Assembly: GCA_965659595.1 (NCBI GenBank)
Contig: CBFHWN010000004.1
Span: 9,184 to 73,183 of the forward strand
DNA from: Casp-actino8 sp965659595
Lineage (GTDB): Bacteria > Actinomycetota > Acidimicrobiia > Acidimicrobiales > Ilumatobacteraceae
Direction of reading: 5' to 3'
Length of the DNA: 64,000 nucleotides
Shown piece after piece: positions 8,191 through 16,486 of this stretch; the first letter of the stretch is position 1, and each line of letters begins with the position of its first letter. The position numbers and the translations under genes were made by a program. The notes under the pieces are model-generated. The model was not told the DNA's origin and searched no databases. It saw only the letters and a program-made list of their open reading frames with translations.

Positions 8191-9078
8191 GGCGAGCACG
8201 TCGGCGAGCGCGTCGAGCATCCGCGGATCGCTCGTCGCCGGCACCACGATGAACTCGTCAGCTCCTTCGGCTTCGACCGCGTCGAGCAGATCGACCAGTC
8301 GCGAAGCGTCGTGCAGAGGCATGGCCGCCGCCAGCGATGCTGCGAGATCAGGCGAGAACACCCGCAGATACGCCTCGGCGAAATCGTGCAATGTTCGCTG
8401 AGCACCGTCGCCAAGAGCAACGAACGATCCGGTGACGAGACGCGGCGAGTCGACCCGCCCAGCTTCTTTCCAGGCGGCCTCCGTCTGGCGAAACAGACGT
8501 CCCGATTCGGCCGAATCACCGAGCAAGGTGAACCCGCTGACCCCGCTGGCCCATTGCGCGGCGCGGGCGAGCGACTTCGGTCCCATGGCCGAGGCCAGGA
8601 TCGGCGGTCCGCCCGCCTGAACGGGTTCCGGCCCGATGCGTTCACCGTCTGCCGCCACACCACCGCTCCAGAGGCGGCGCAGTTCGCCGACAGCTGCATC
8701 AAGTCGTCCGTGACGTCCGTTGAAGGGTGATCCGAGTGCCGCGTAATCCTGTTGGCGACCACCGACGCCGACTGCGACGTCGACCCGTCCGCCCGACACC
8801 ACGTCGAGTGAGGCCAGTTCTTTGGCGACCATCGCCGGCGCGTGCCACGGCAGAACGACCACGTTCACCAAAACTCGAACCCGTGACGTGAGAGCGGCCG
8901 CCGCCGAACACAGGGTGAATCCGTCCAAGTTGTGGAACGTGATTCGCTCCCCGGCCGACACACTCGAGAACGGCCCCTCGTCGATCCCTCGACACCAGGC
9001 CACCAAGCGATCACGGTCGAGGCCGGTGGCCATCTGCGGAAGGGCCACCCCGACGTTCATGCGATGGGTTCGCGTCAT
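8179..9078 (-). CDS. Luciferase-like monooxygenase-fold oxidoreductase (probably F420-dependent)
   Basis: A 299-residue LLM-family TIM barrel. It shows ALPQM after the first strand, VRVLVNVVVLPWHAPAMVAKELASLDVVSGGRVDVAVGVG in two conserved pieces, and a C-terminal TFVV-like VVPATSDPRMLDAL. Family members use reduced FMN or F420; many actinobacterial ones use F420, but cofactor choice cannot be read here. The start at ATG 9078 follows GTGGAG; ATG 9060 is also possible. The gene is divergent from the amidohydrolase at 9175, and the shared intergenic region carries operator dyad B, so both could respond to the same regulator. Confidence 0.75.
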   Translation of the reverse strand: MTRTHRMNVGVALPQMATGLDRDRLVAWCRGIDEGPFSSVSAGERITFHNLDGFTLCSAAAALTSRVRVLVNVVVLPWHAPAMVAKELASLDVVSGGRVDVAVGVGGRQQDYAALGSPFNGRHGRLDAAVGELRRLWSGGVAADGERIGPEPVQAGGPPILASAMGPKSLARAAQWASGVSGFTLLGDSAESGRLFRQTEAAWKEAGRVDSPRLVTGSFVALGDGAQRTLHDFAEAYLRVFSPDLAASLAAAMPLHDASRLVDLLDAVEAEGADEFIVVPATSDPRMLDALADVLASRS

Positions 9079-9133
9079 GGCTCCACTCTCGTCCACGATC
9101 CCCGAATTCTCCAATTCACCTGGGACGACGCAG

Positions 9134-9154
9134 AATCTGACACACCGTCAGATT
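9134..9154. promoter_or_regulatory. Dyad operator B
   Basis: AATCTGAC-ACACC-GTCAGATT: a perfect 8-bp inverted repeat with a 5-nt spacer, the best copy of the four dyads. It lies 20 nt before ATG 9175. TACCCT sits 8 nt after the TCAGAT of the dyad and 7 nt before the ATG, so the transcript is probably leaderless and the operator covers the upstream promoter region. Confidence 0.7.
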
Positions 9155-9174
9155 TCGGTGCTACCCTCGGCCAC

Positions 9175-10383
9175 ATGCGCGAACTGCCCAAAATCATCTC
9201 GGTCGACGATCACGTGACCGAACCGGCCACCGTCTGGACCGACCGCCTGCCCAAGAAATACCACGACGTTGGCCCCCGCATCGAACGTCTCCCCGTCCGA
9301 GAAATGACCTTCGTCGGCGGCAAGTTCACGGCCATTCCCGGTGAGAAGGGCGAGGACGGCCCGCTCGCCGACTGGTGGTTCTACGAAGATCTGCGTCGTC
9401 CGCTCACCCGTCTCGACACCGCAGTCGGCTTCGAGCGTGACGAAGTCACCGTCACTGGCATCACGTACGACGAAATGCGCCAGGGTTCGTACAAATTGAA
9501 GGAACGCCTGGAGGATATGGACGTCGCCGGCATCGAGGCGTCGCTCTGCTTCCCCACCTTCCCGCGCTTTTGCGGCCAGACCTTCTACGAAGCTCAGGAC
9601 AAAGAACTCGCCATGCTTGGCGTGTACGCCTACAACGACTGGATGTACGAAGAATGGTGCGGCGAGTCGGGCGGACGTATGTTGCCGCTCGGTCTCATCC
9701 CGCTTTGGGATCCGGTGGCCGCCGCAGCTGAAATCCGCCGCAACGCCGCCCGTGGCTTCCGTGCCGTCGCCTTCAGCGAGATTCCCCCCAACCTGAACCT
9801 TCCGAGCATCCATGATGCCGACGGCTACTGGTTGCCATTCTTCGAGGCCTGCAACGAGACCGGCACCGTCATCTGCATGCACATCGGTTCGGGTTCCAAG
9901 ATGCCGAGCACGTCCCCCGACGCGCCAGCGGCGGTCGGTTCCACCCTCACCTTCGCCAACTGCTGCTTCAGCATGGTCGACTGGTTGATGAGTGGACACT
10001 TCACGCAGTTCCCCGACCTGAAGATCGCCTACAGCGAAGGCCAGATCGGCTGGATCCCCTACATCCTCGAGCGCGCCGATCGCGTGTGGGAGGACAACCG
10101 CGGTTGGGGCGGCATCGCCGACAAGGTTCTCGAGCCGCCGTCGCAGTTGTTCAAGAAGCACGTCTACGGCTGCTTCTTCGACGATCCGCATGGTCTGCGC
10201 TCGCTCGTCGAAATCGGCGAAGACAACGTCACCTACGAGTGCGATTACCCACACTCCGATTCGACGTGGCCGCACACCGCCAAGATCGCTCACGAGCAGA
10301 CCCTCGGCCTCACCGACGAGCAGGTCTACAAGGTGTTGCGCGGCAACGCCATCAAGATGCTCGGCATCACGCACCTCTCCTGA
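9175..10383 (+). CDS. Amidohydrolase-2 family metal-dependent hydrolase
   Basis: A 402-residue TIM-barrel amidohydrolase of the group related to ACMS decarboxylase. It has the N-terminal SVDDHVTEP block, CMHIGSGS in the middle (barrel His) and YECDYPHSDSTWPH near the C-terminus (metal/acid Asp). Proteins of this size and motif set are abundant in actinobacterial steroid and aromatic catabolic clusters, where they hydrolyse or decarboxylate ring-opened intermediates. The ATG at 9175 follows a leaderless-type TACCCT box, and dyad B lies just upstream. A paralogue is at 52927-54144 in the second lipid block. Exact reaction unknown. Confidence 0.75.
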   Translation: MRELPKIISVDDHVTEPATVWTDRLPKKYHDVGPRIERLPVREMTFVGGKFTAIPGEKGEDGPLADWWFYEDLRRPLTRLDTAVGFERDEVTVTGITYDEMRQGSYKLKERLEDMDVAGIEASLCFPTFPRFCGQTFYEAQDKELAMLGVYAYNDWMYEEWCGESGGRMLPLGLIPLWDPVAAAAEIRRNAARGFRAVAFSEIPPNLNLPSIHDADGYWLPFFEACNETGTVICMHIGSGSKMPSTSPDAPAAVGSTLTFANCCFSMVDWLMSGHFTQFPDLKIAYSEGQIGWIPYILERADRVWEDNRGWGGIADKVLEPPSQLFKKHVYGCFFDDPHGLRSLVEIGEDNVTYECDYPHSDSTWPHTAKIAHEQTLGLTDEQVYKVLRGNAIKMLGITHLS

Positions 10384-10403
10384 TCTCGCCTCACTCCCTG
10401 CGG

Positions 10404-10422
10404 ATCTGACTGGCCGTCAGAT
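10404..10422. promoter_or_regulatory. Dyad operator C, overlapping the -35 of the ADH-TetR operon
   Basis: ATCTGAC-TGGCC-GTCAGAT: perfect 7-bp arms. TCAGAT (10417-10422) is 17 nt before TAGAGT (10440-10445), the same geometry as at dyad A; GCCGACTAG precedes the -10 in both. The operon downstream ends in a TetR gene, which makes autoregulation likely. Confidence 0.7.
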
Positions 10423-10482
10423 TTTCGAGCCTCGCCGACTAGAGTCCCAGTCGGTCCTGGACACGAGCCAAGGGGGGAACAG

Positions 10483-11586
10483 ATGAAAGGCATCGTCTAC
10501 GACGGCACCACGGCGACATTGGTCGACGGTTTGTCGGTCCGCGAACCCGGTCCGCGTGAAGTCTGGGTCGACGTCGCAGCAGCCGGCCTCTGCCATTCCG
10601 ACATTTCGTACATGCATGGCTTGTACCCGGTGCCATCGCCAGGGGTCTGCGGCCACGAAGCCGCTGGTGTGGTCGCCTCGGTCGGCAACGCTGTCACCCA
10701 CGTCGCTCCGGGTGATCACGTCATCATCGCCACGCTGGCCGCGTGTGGCTTTTGCGCATCGTGTATGGACGGCAAGCCGACGTTCTGCCGCTCGACCCTC
10801 GGCAACTGGACCCAGCCGTTCACTCTCGACGGCGAGCCGATCTACAACTTCGCCGCCACCAGTGCCTTTGCCGAGCGCACGATCGTGCGCGACATCCAGT
10901 GCGTGAAGATTCCGAAGGACGTCCCGCTCACGTCGGCTGCTCTCGTCGGCTGTGGCGTTGTCACCGGTATGGGTGCTGTGTTCAATCGGGCCAATGTGAA
11001 GCGCGGTCAGTCAGCCGTGGTCTTCGGCGTCGGCGGCGTCGGACTGAACTGCATCCAGGCTCTCAAAGTGCAGGGCGCGTCGACGATCATCGCCGTCGAC
11101 ACTCTCGCCGAAAAGGAGGGACTGGCCCGACAGTTCGGAGCCACACACTTCCTCGACGGACGACGCGACGACATCGTCGAGGCGATCATCGGCATCCTCC
11201 CCTATCGCGATGACATGCCTCGCGGGCCGTTCAACGCCGGTGGCGCCAATTGGGCCTTCGACTGCGTGGCTCACCCAGTGGTGACCAACAACGCCCTCGA
11301 ATGCCTGGACTGGGGCGGCACCGTGGTCGTCATCGGAGTAGCCGGCCAAACCGCCGAGTTCCATGGCCTGTACGGGCGACTCACCCAGGTCGACCGTGGC
11401 ATCATCGGCTGCCGTTACGGTTCGGTCAGTCCGCAGCGCGACATTCCCTACATCATCGATCTCTACCGTCGAGGTGAAGTGCTCCTCGACGAACTGGTGA
11501 GTGCAACCTTCCCGATCGCCGATTGGAAGAGCGCCGTCGACGGGCTCGAGAGCGGATCAGTCGCCCGAGCAGTTATCACGTTCTGA
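10483..11586 (+). CDS. Zinc-dependent alcohol dehydrogenase (MDR superfamily)
   Basis: A 367-residue medium-chain dehydrogenase. The catalytic-zinc ligands are GLCHSD (Cys) and GHEAAG (His); the structural-zinc loop is CGFCASCMDGKPTFC, and the NAD(P)-binding turn is VFGVGGVGLNC. The length and the GNWTQPF insertion resemble class III-like actinobacterial ADHs that oxidise alcohols or hemithioacetals. It is the first gene of a five-gene operon with an acyl-CoA ligase, two SDRs and TetR, so it probably converts an alcohol to the aldehyde/acid that the ligase activates (inference). Shine-Dalgarno-like AAGGGGGGA precedes the ATG. Confidence 0.85.
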   Translation: MKGIVYDGTTATLVDGLSVREPGPREVWVDVAAAGLCHSDISYMHGLYPVPSPGVCGHEAAGVVASVGNAVTHVAPGDHVIIATLAACGFCASCMDGKPTFCRSTLGNWTQPFTLDGEPIYNFAATSAFAERTIVRDIQCVKIPKDVPLTSAALVGCGVVTGMGAVFNRANVKRGQSAVVFGVGGVGLNCIQALKVQGASTIIAVDTLAEKEGLARQFGATHFLDGRRDDIVEAIIGILPYRDDMPRGPFNAGGANWAFDCVAHPVVTNNALECLDWGGTVVVIGVAGQTAEFHGLYGRLTQVDRGIIGCRYGSVSPQRDIPYIIDLYRRGEVLLDELVSATFPIADWKSAVDGLESGSVARAVITF

Positions 11587-11606
11587 GATCGAGTCGGCAG
11601 AACGTC

Positions 11607-13160
11607 ATGACAATCCCCTCTGGAGTCCTCGATCTCGACGGCAAGACGTTGTGGCAATTGGTGTGCGAGCGCGCACTTCTCACACCCGACAAGCAGATGG
11701 CCCGCGACGAGGCGGGACGAACGCTCACCTTCGGCGCCTACAAGGAATGGTGCGAACGGGTGGCGGCCGGACTTTCGCAGATGGGCGTCGGTGCCGGCAC
11801 GAACGTCTCATGGATCCAGCCGTCGCGGTTCGAGTCGCTCGTCTTGACCGGAGCACTGTCGCGACTCGGCGCAGTACAAAACCCGATCCTGCCGATCTAT
11901 CGCCATCGCGAGGTGTCGTTCATCACCAGGCAATCACAGTGTCGAGTGCTCGTCGTCCCGGGGGTGTTCCGAGGCTTCGACTACGCGCCGATGGCACATG
12001 AGGTCGCCACAGAACTCGATCACGATGTCGAGGTTCTGGTGGCCGATCCTGGCCTACCCGAAGCCGATCCCGCCGGACTGTCCCGATACGAACCCGACTT
12101 GCACGGATTGCGATGGCTCTTCTATTCCTCGGGCACCACTGCTGATCCACAAGGAGCCAAGCACAGCGACTTCAGCATGTCGGCGGCCAACGACGGCATG
12201 CAGTGGAGCATGAAAGTCGGCCCCGACGATCGGGCCGCCGTCGTGTTCCCGATCACCCACGTGGGTGGGCTCATCTGGTTGTTCAACACCATGCAGACCG
12301 GCGTCGAACTCCTCATGGTCGAGACGTTCGACGCGTCGGCCACGCCGACCTGGCTCGGCGCCAACGGTTGCACATGCGCCGGAGCCGGGACTGTGTTCTG
12401 GCTCACGTATTTGAACACTCAACGCCAGTTACCGAAGGGCGAACGACTGCTACCTGACGTCCGCATCTTCAATGGTGGTGGCGCTCCCAAGCCGAAGACT
12501 CTGCACGCCGAGATGATGGAGGCCTTCGGCGCACCGCTCATCGGCGGATGGGGACTCACCGAGGCTCCCATCAACACGATGGTTCACGTCGACGATCCTG
12601 ATCACAAGAAGGCCACGACCGACGGCCGCCCCTGTCCGGGTGTGCGGATTCGCGTGGTGATGGACAATCACGAATGCGCGCCGGGCGAAGAAGGCGAGTT
12701 GCGAGTGAAAGGCCGCCAGGTCTGCCAGGGCTACCTCGATCCGGCGCTCGATGCCGAGGCCTTCGACGAGGGGGGCTGGTTCCGTACCGGCGATCTAGGG
12801 GTCGTCGACTCCGACGGTTTCGTGAGTATCACCGGACGGCTGAAGGACATCATCATCCGCAAAGGCGAGAACATCTCGGCCAAAGAGATCGAAGATCTCC
12901 TCTTCTCGCATCCCGCCGTGGCCGACGTCGCAGTCGTCGGACTTCCCGATGCGGCGAGCGGCGAGATCGCCTGTGCTGTCGTGGTGACGAGCGACGGCGC
13001 ATCTCTCGACTTCGACGACATGGTCGCCTTCTTGAAGAATGCCGAATTGTCACGGCACAAGATCCCTGAGCGCCTCGAGATCGTTGATGCACTCCCACGC
13101 AACCCGAGCGGCAAGGTTCTGAAGAAGGATCTCCGCGCCATCTACGGAGGACAGACATGA
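11607..13160 (+). CDS. Acyl-CoA ligase (AMP-binding, FadD-like)
   Basis: A 517-residue class I adenylate-forming enzyme. The ATP-binding loop is FYSSGTTADPQGAKHS, an unusual form of the usual SSGTTGxPKG. A8 appears as RTGDLGVVDSDGFVSITGRLKD, and the catalytic lysine is in NPSGKVLKKDLR at the C-terminus. It activates a carboxylic acid as acyl-AMP and then as the CoA thioester. The ATG at 11607 lies 20 nt after the ADH stop and its end overlaps the next ATG (ATGA), so it is translationally coupled within the operon. Substrate not determinable. Confidence 0.85.
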   Translation: MTIPSGVLDLDGKTLWQLVCERALLTPDKQMARDEAGRTLTFGAYKEWCERVAAGLSQMGVGAGTNVSWIQPSRFESLVLTGALSRLGAVQNPILPIYRHREVSFITRQSQCRVLVVPGVFRGFDYAPMAHEVATELDHDVEVLVADPGLPEADPAGLSRYEPDLHGLRWLFYSSGTTADPQGAKHSDFSMSAANDGMQWSMKVGPDDRAAVVFPITHVGGLIWLFNTMQTGVELLMVETFDASATPTWLGANGCTCAGAGTVFWLTYLNTQRQLPKGERLLPDVRIFNGGGAPKPKTLHAEMMEAFGAPLIGGWGLTEAPINTMVHVDDPDHKKATTDGRPCPGVRIRVVMDNHECAPGEEGELRVKGRQVCQGYLDPALDAEAFDEGGWFRTGDLGVVDSDGFVSITGRLKDIIIRKGENISAKEIEDLLFSHPAVADVAVVGLPDAASGEIACAVVVTSDGASLDFDDMVAFLKNAELSRHKIPERLEIVDALPRNPSGKVLKKDLRAIYGGQT

Positions 13161-13942
13161 CCGACACCATTCCCACCCATTCGCGTGCCACGGGTCTCCG
13201 CGTTTTCGTGACCGGAGCCGGCTCGGGTATCGGACGTGCAACCGCGGTGCGATTTGCCGCCGAGGGCGCGGCCGTCGCCTGTGTCGACCTCAAAGGTGCG
13301 GCCGAGACCGCCAATGACATTCAGGCCGCTGGCGGTCGAGCAGTCGCCTACGATCTCGACGTCACTGACGCCGCCGCCGTCGAACGCACCGTCGACGCTG
13401 CCGCCGCCGAACTCGGTGGACTCGACGTGCTGTGCAACATCGCCGGCATCGGCCACTTCGCCCACAGGCACGAAGAGACCCCCGATTGGTTCGATCGGAT
13501 CGTGTCGGTCAATCTCAACGGAACCTTCTACGCCAGCCGTTTTGCCTTACCGCACCTTCTGAAGCGTTCCGTCGAGAGCGGTCGTGATGGTGTAGTGATC
13601 AACACGGCGTCGACGTCGGGTCTCATGGGTGCGCCATGGAGCGCCGCGTATTGCGCGAGCAAGGGCGGCGTCGTCAATCTCACTCGGGCGCTCGCCTTCG
13701 AATACCGCGGCAAGGGGGTGCGGGTGAACGCCATCGCGCCCGGTGGCACCAACACCAACATCATCCACTCGTTCATGAGTCTCCCCGAAGGAGCCGATCA
13801 TAAGTTGATGTCGAAGATCATGACGCCCATGGATCAGGCCGAGCCCGACGAGATCGCCAACATGTTCGTGTTCATCGCGTCCGATGAGGGCCGCTACATG
13901 ACCGGATCGATCGTCGTCATGGACGGCGGCATCACCTGCTGA
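13157..13942 (+). CDS. Short-chain dehydrogenase/reductase
   Basis: A 261-residue classical SDR. It has the Rossmann motif TGAGSGIGRA near residue 20, NIAGIGH (NNAG equivalent), catalytic Ser in NTASTSGLMG, and Tyr/Lys in YCASKGG. The end VVMDGGITC is standard for the family. It uses NAD(P)(H) to interconvert an alcohol and a ketone. Its ATG overlaps the ligase stop by 4 nt, and the next SDR follows 9 nt downstream. Two SDRs in one operon suggest successive hydroxy/keto steps on one substrate. Confidence 0.85.
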   Translation: MTDTIPTHSRATGLRVFVTGAGSGIGRATAVRFAAEGAAVACVDLKGAAETANDIQAAGGRAVAYDLDVTDAAAVERTVDAAAAELGGLDVLCNIAGIGHFAHRHEETPDWFDRIVSVNLNGTFYASRFALPHLLKRSVESGRDGVVINTASTSGLMGAPWSAAYCASKGGVVNLTRALAFEYRGKGVRVNAIAPGGTNTNIIHSFMSLPEGADHKLMSKIMTPMDQAEPDEIANMFVFIASDEGRYMTGSIVVMDGGITC

Positions 13943-13951
13943 GAGGAATAC

Positions 13952-14875
13952 ATGAGCAACCATCGCAACCCGAACGGCATCTGTGCCGGCCGTACTGTCA
14001 TCGTCACCGGGGCCGGTCGAGGTCTCGGTCGAGCCCACGCGCTCGCCTTCGCCGCCGAGGGCGCGAATGTGGTCGTGAACGACGTCGGCGCATCGCTGAC
14101 CGGCGAGGGACATGACGTCGGTCCCGCCGCCGACGTGGTATCGGAAATCCAGGCGATGGGCGGTCGGGCGATCGTCAACGCCGACGACGTCAGCGACTGG
14201 GACGGAGCCGGCCACATGGTGGCCGAGGCGATCGACACCTTCGGCACCCTCGACACCCTCGTCTGCAACGCCGGCATCGTGCGCGATCGCATGATCGTCA
14301 ACATGTCGGTCGACGAATGGGACGCGGTGATGAAGGTCCACCTGCGCGGCATGTTCTGCCCGGTTCGTCACGCGGTCGACCATTGGCGTACCCGTAGCAA
14401 GGCCGGCGAATCCGTCGACGCGCGCATCGTCACGACGTCGTCGGGTGCCGGACTTTTCGGATCGGTGTCGCAGGCCAACTACTCGGCGGCCAAAGCCGGC
14501 ATCGCCGCTTTCACGATCGTGTCAGCTGTCGAACTCGGACGTTACGGCGTGAAGATCAACGGCATCGCTCCGTCAGCTCGTAGCCGCATGACCGAAGAGG
14601 CCTTCGCCGAGATGATGAAGAGGCCCGATTCGGGCTTCGACGCCATGGATCCGGCGAACGTGAGTCCCGTGGTGGTGTGGCTCGGTTCGTCCTCGTGCGA
14701 CGTGACCGGGCGAATGTTCGAGTCGGCCGGCGGACAGTTGTCGGTTGCCGATGGCTGGCAACACGGCGAGGTTGCCGACAAGGGTGCTCGTTACGAGCCG
14801 TCCGAGGTCGGCGGAGTGGTCGCCGACCTTCTGTCGCGAGCTCCCGATCCGGCCGCCGTGTACGGAGCGGGCTGA
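13952..14875 (+). CDS. Short-chain dehydrogenase/reductase, HSD17B4/FabG-like
   Basis: A 307-residue SDR of the type fused to hydratases in multifunctional beta-oxidation proteins. It has TGAGRGLGRAHALAFA, NDVGASLTGEG, CNAGIVRDRMI, SSGAGLFGSVSQ and catalytic YSAAKAG. The longer C-terminus after the VSPVVVWL segment is typical of this branch, which oxidises (3R)-hydroxyacyl-CoA or 17-beta-hydroxysteroids. The Shine-Dalgarno is GAGAGGAA. A close relative occurs at 51076-51966. Its stop shares a base with the ATG of the TetR gene. Confidence 0.85.
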   Translation: MSNHRNPNGICAGRTVIVTGAGRGLGRAHALAFAAEGANVVVNDVGASLTGEGHDVGPAADVVSEIQAMGGRAIVNADDVSDWDGAGHMVAEAIDTFGTLDTLVCNAGIVRDRMIVNMSVDEWDAVMKVHLRGMFCPVRHAVDHWRTRSKAGESVDARIVTTSSGAGLFGSVSQANYSAAKAGIAAFTIVSAVELGRYGVKINGIAPSARSRMTEEAFAEMMKRPDSGFDAMDPANVSPVVVWLGSSSCDVTGRMFESAGGQLSVADGWQHGEVADKGARYEPSEVGGVVADLLSRAPDPAAVYGAG

Positions 14876-15507
14876 TGTCGAACAAAGTGCGATCGGTCGA
14901 CGGTCGGGTGATCGGCTCTCGCGCCCAAGCGACACGGCGCCGCCTGCTCGACGCCACCGAGAAGTTGCTCAACGAACAAGGAGTGTTCGACCTACGTGTA
15001 GTCGACATCACCCGTGAGGTCGGAACCTCGGCAGCGACGTTCTACCAGTACTTCAACGATGCCGACGCTGCGATTCTCGCTCTCGCCGAAGAAGCCGTCG
15101 ACGCCGAACGCCCGCTCGTGGACCATTTGCACCCGTCATGGACGACCAACGACGCAGAGGCACGCGCCCAAGCTTTCGTGGACTCCTACTTGGCCTACTG
15201 GGACGCGCACGCAGCCGTGCTTCGCATCCGCAACGTCAAGGCCGAAGAGGGCGACCGAAACTTCCGTGCCGTGCGCTCGCAGGCCAACCTTCTCGTGATC
15301 GACGGCATCCAGGCCATGATCGCCGACGGAGTCGCCGCCGGACGACTTCCCGCAACTCTCGATCCGTTCACAACCGGTGCGGCTCTCGTGGCCATGATCG
15401 AACGACTTCTCGCGTTCCAGAACGAAATGACGAAGCGCGGATCATCTCGCGACTCGATTCGCGACACTCTCGTCACTCTGCTCAGCCGAACGATCGTCGG
15501 CTCCTGA
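14875..15507 (+). CDS. TetR-family transcriptional repressor
   Basis: A 210-residue protein. The N-terminal DNA-binding domain is RRRLLDATEKLLNEQGVFDLRVVDITREVGTSAATFYQYFNDADA; the TSAATFYQYF recognition helix is characteristic of TetR. The C-terminal half (about residues 70-210) is the ligand-binding helical bundle with no recognisable ligand signature. The start is coupled to the upstream SDR (TGATG). It is the only TetR gene in the window and lies at the end of an operon driven from dyad C, so it is the best candidate to bind dyads A-D, perhaps released by an acyl-CoA. That link is inferred. Confidence 0.9.
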   Translation: MSNKVRSVDGRVIGSRAQATRRRLLDATEKLLNEQGVFDLRVVDITREVGTSAATFYQYFNDADAAILALAEEAVDAERPLVDHLHPSWTTNDAEARAQAFVDSYLAYWDAHAAVLRIRNVKAEEGDRNFRAVRSQANLLVIDGIQAMIADGVAAGRLPATLDPFTTGAALVAMIERLLAFQNEMTKRGSSRDSIRDTLVTLLSRTIVGS

Positions 15508-15520
15508 ACCTCCCCGTCAG

Positions 15521-16429
15521 TCAGAGCGACGGAATCAAGGTGGCCAACTGCTCGAACTCGGACATGGTGACCTTGCTCGGGTCCGCCGACAGCACCTGAA
15601 CGCACACGTGGTCGGCACCCCGGGACAGATGATCCTGGATGCGCGCCGCGATGTCGTCGAGAGTTCCCCACGCCACGATGGCGTCGACCATTTTGTCGGT
15701 GGGTCCGCCGTTCTCACCCGAGATATCGGCGTCAGTCCACCCCAGTCGTCGGAGATTGTTGGTGTAATTGGGCAGGCCGAGGTAGGTCTTCATGAAACCA
15801 CGAGCCACGGCTCGCGCCTCGTCGGCGTCGGTCGAGAAGACGACGGCCTGTTCCGGCGCGAGGAGAGCGTCAGGGCCCAGAGCCCCACGGGCCACGGTCG
15901 TGTGCTCGACCGGAACGAAATACGGATGCGCACCCAGTGATCGCTCGGCGGCCAGTTGCAACATCTTCGGTCCGAGCGCGGCGAGGGCACGGGCCGGAGG
16001 TGTGGTGGGCTGGGCCGCGAAGAAGAACCCGTTGTCCATCGCATCGAGATACTTCTTCATGGTCGTCAACGGTTTGTCGTACGTACCGCCGTGGAATCCT
16101 TCGACCGCCGGCTGATGACTGACTCCGATTCCCAGCAGGAAGCGATCGGGAAATGCCTCGGTCACGGTCTTCCATCCGGCCTGCATCGTCATCGGTGAGC
16201 GAGCGTGAAGACTTGCGATCCCGGTGGCGAGAATCATCTCGTCGGTCGCCGACAGGAGCAACGACGTGGAAGCGAACGGCTCGCGGCCGACGGCCTCAGG
16301 TACCCACACCGTCCGGAAGCCGAGTTCTTCGAGACGCGCCACATGTCGCTGCGCCTCGCGCATCGGCTGCATGTCGAGTTGGAAGGTCCACAGACCCAGT
16401 TTGCCGAGAGAGTCCTTCGTCAGAGCCAT
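15521..16429 (-). CDS. LLM-class oxidoreductase (probably F420-dependent)
   Basis: A 302-residue luciferase-fold protein: LGLWTFQLDMQP at the start, FRTVWVPEAVGREPF, ATGIASLHARSPMTMQAG and FLLGIGVSH, matching the TIGR03620-like family of actinobacterial F420-linked oxidoreductases. The substrate is unknown. TAGGTT lies 6 nt before the ATG, suggesting a leaderless transcript. It is convergent with the TetR operon; only 13 nt separate the stops. Confidence 0.8.
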   Translation of the reverse strand: MALTKDSLGKLGLWTFQLDMQPMREAQRHVARLEELGFRTVWVPEAVGREPFASTSLLLSATDEMILATGIASLHARSPMTMQAGWKTVTEAFPDRFLLGIGVSHQPAVEGFHGGTYDKPLTTMKKYLDAMDNGFFFAAQPTTPPARALAALGPKMLQLAAERSLGAHPYFVPVEHTTVARGALGPDALLAPEQAVVFSTDADEARAVARGFMKTYLGLPNYTNNLRRLGWTDADISGENGGPTDKMVDAIVAWGTLDDIAARIQDHLSRGADHVCVQVLSADPSKVTMSEFEQLATLIPSL

Positions 16430-16486
16430 GCGGTGAACCTAGGCCAGTTGTGATCCGCCGCCGTCATCGGAACTACCGTGCCCGTC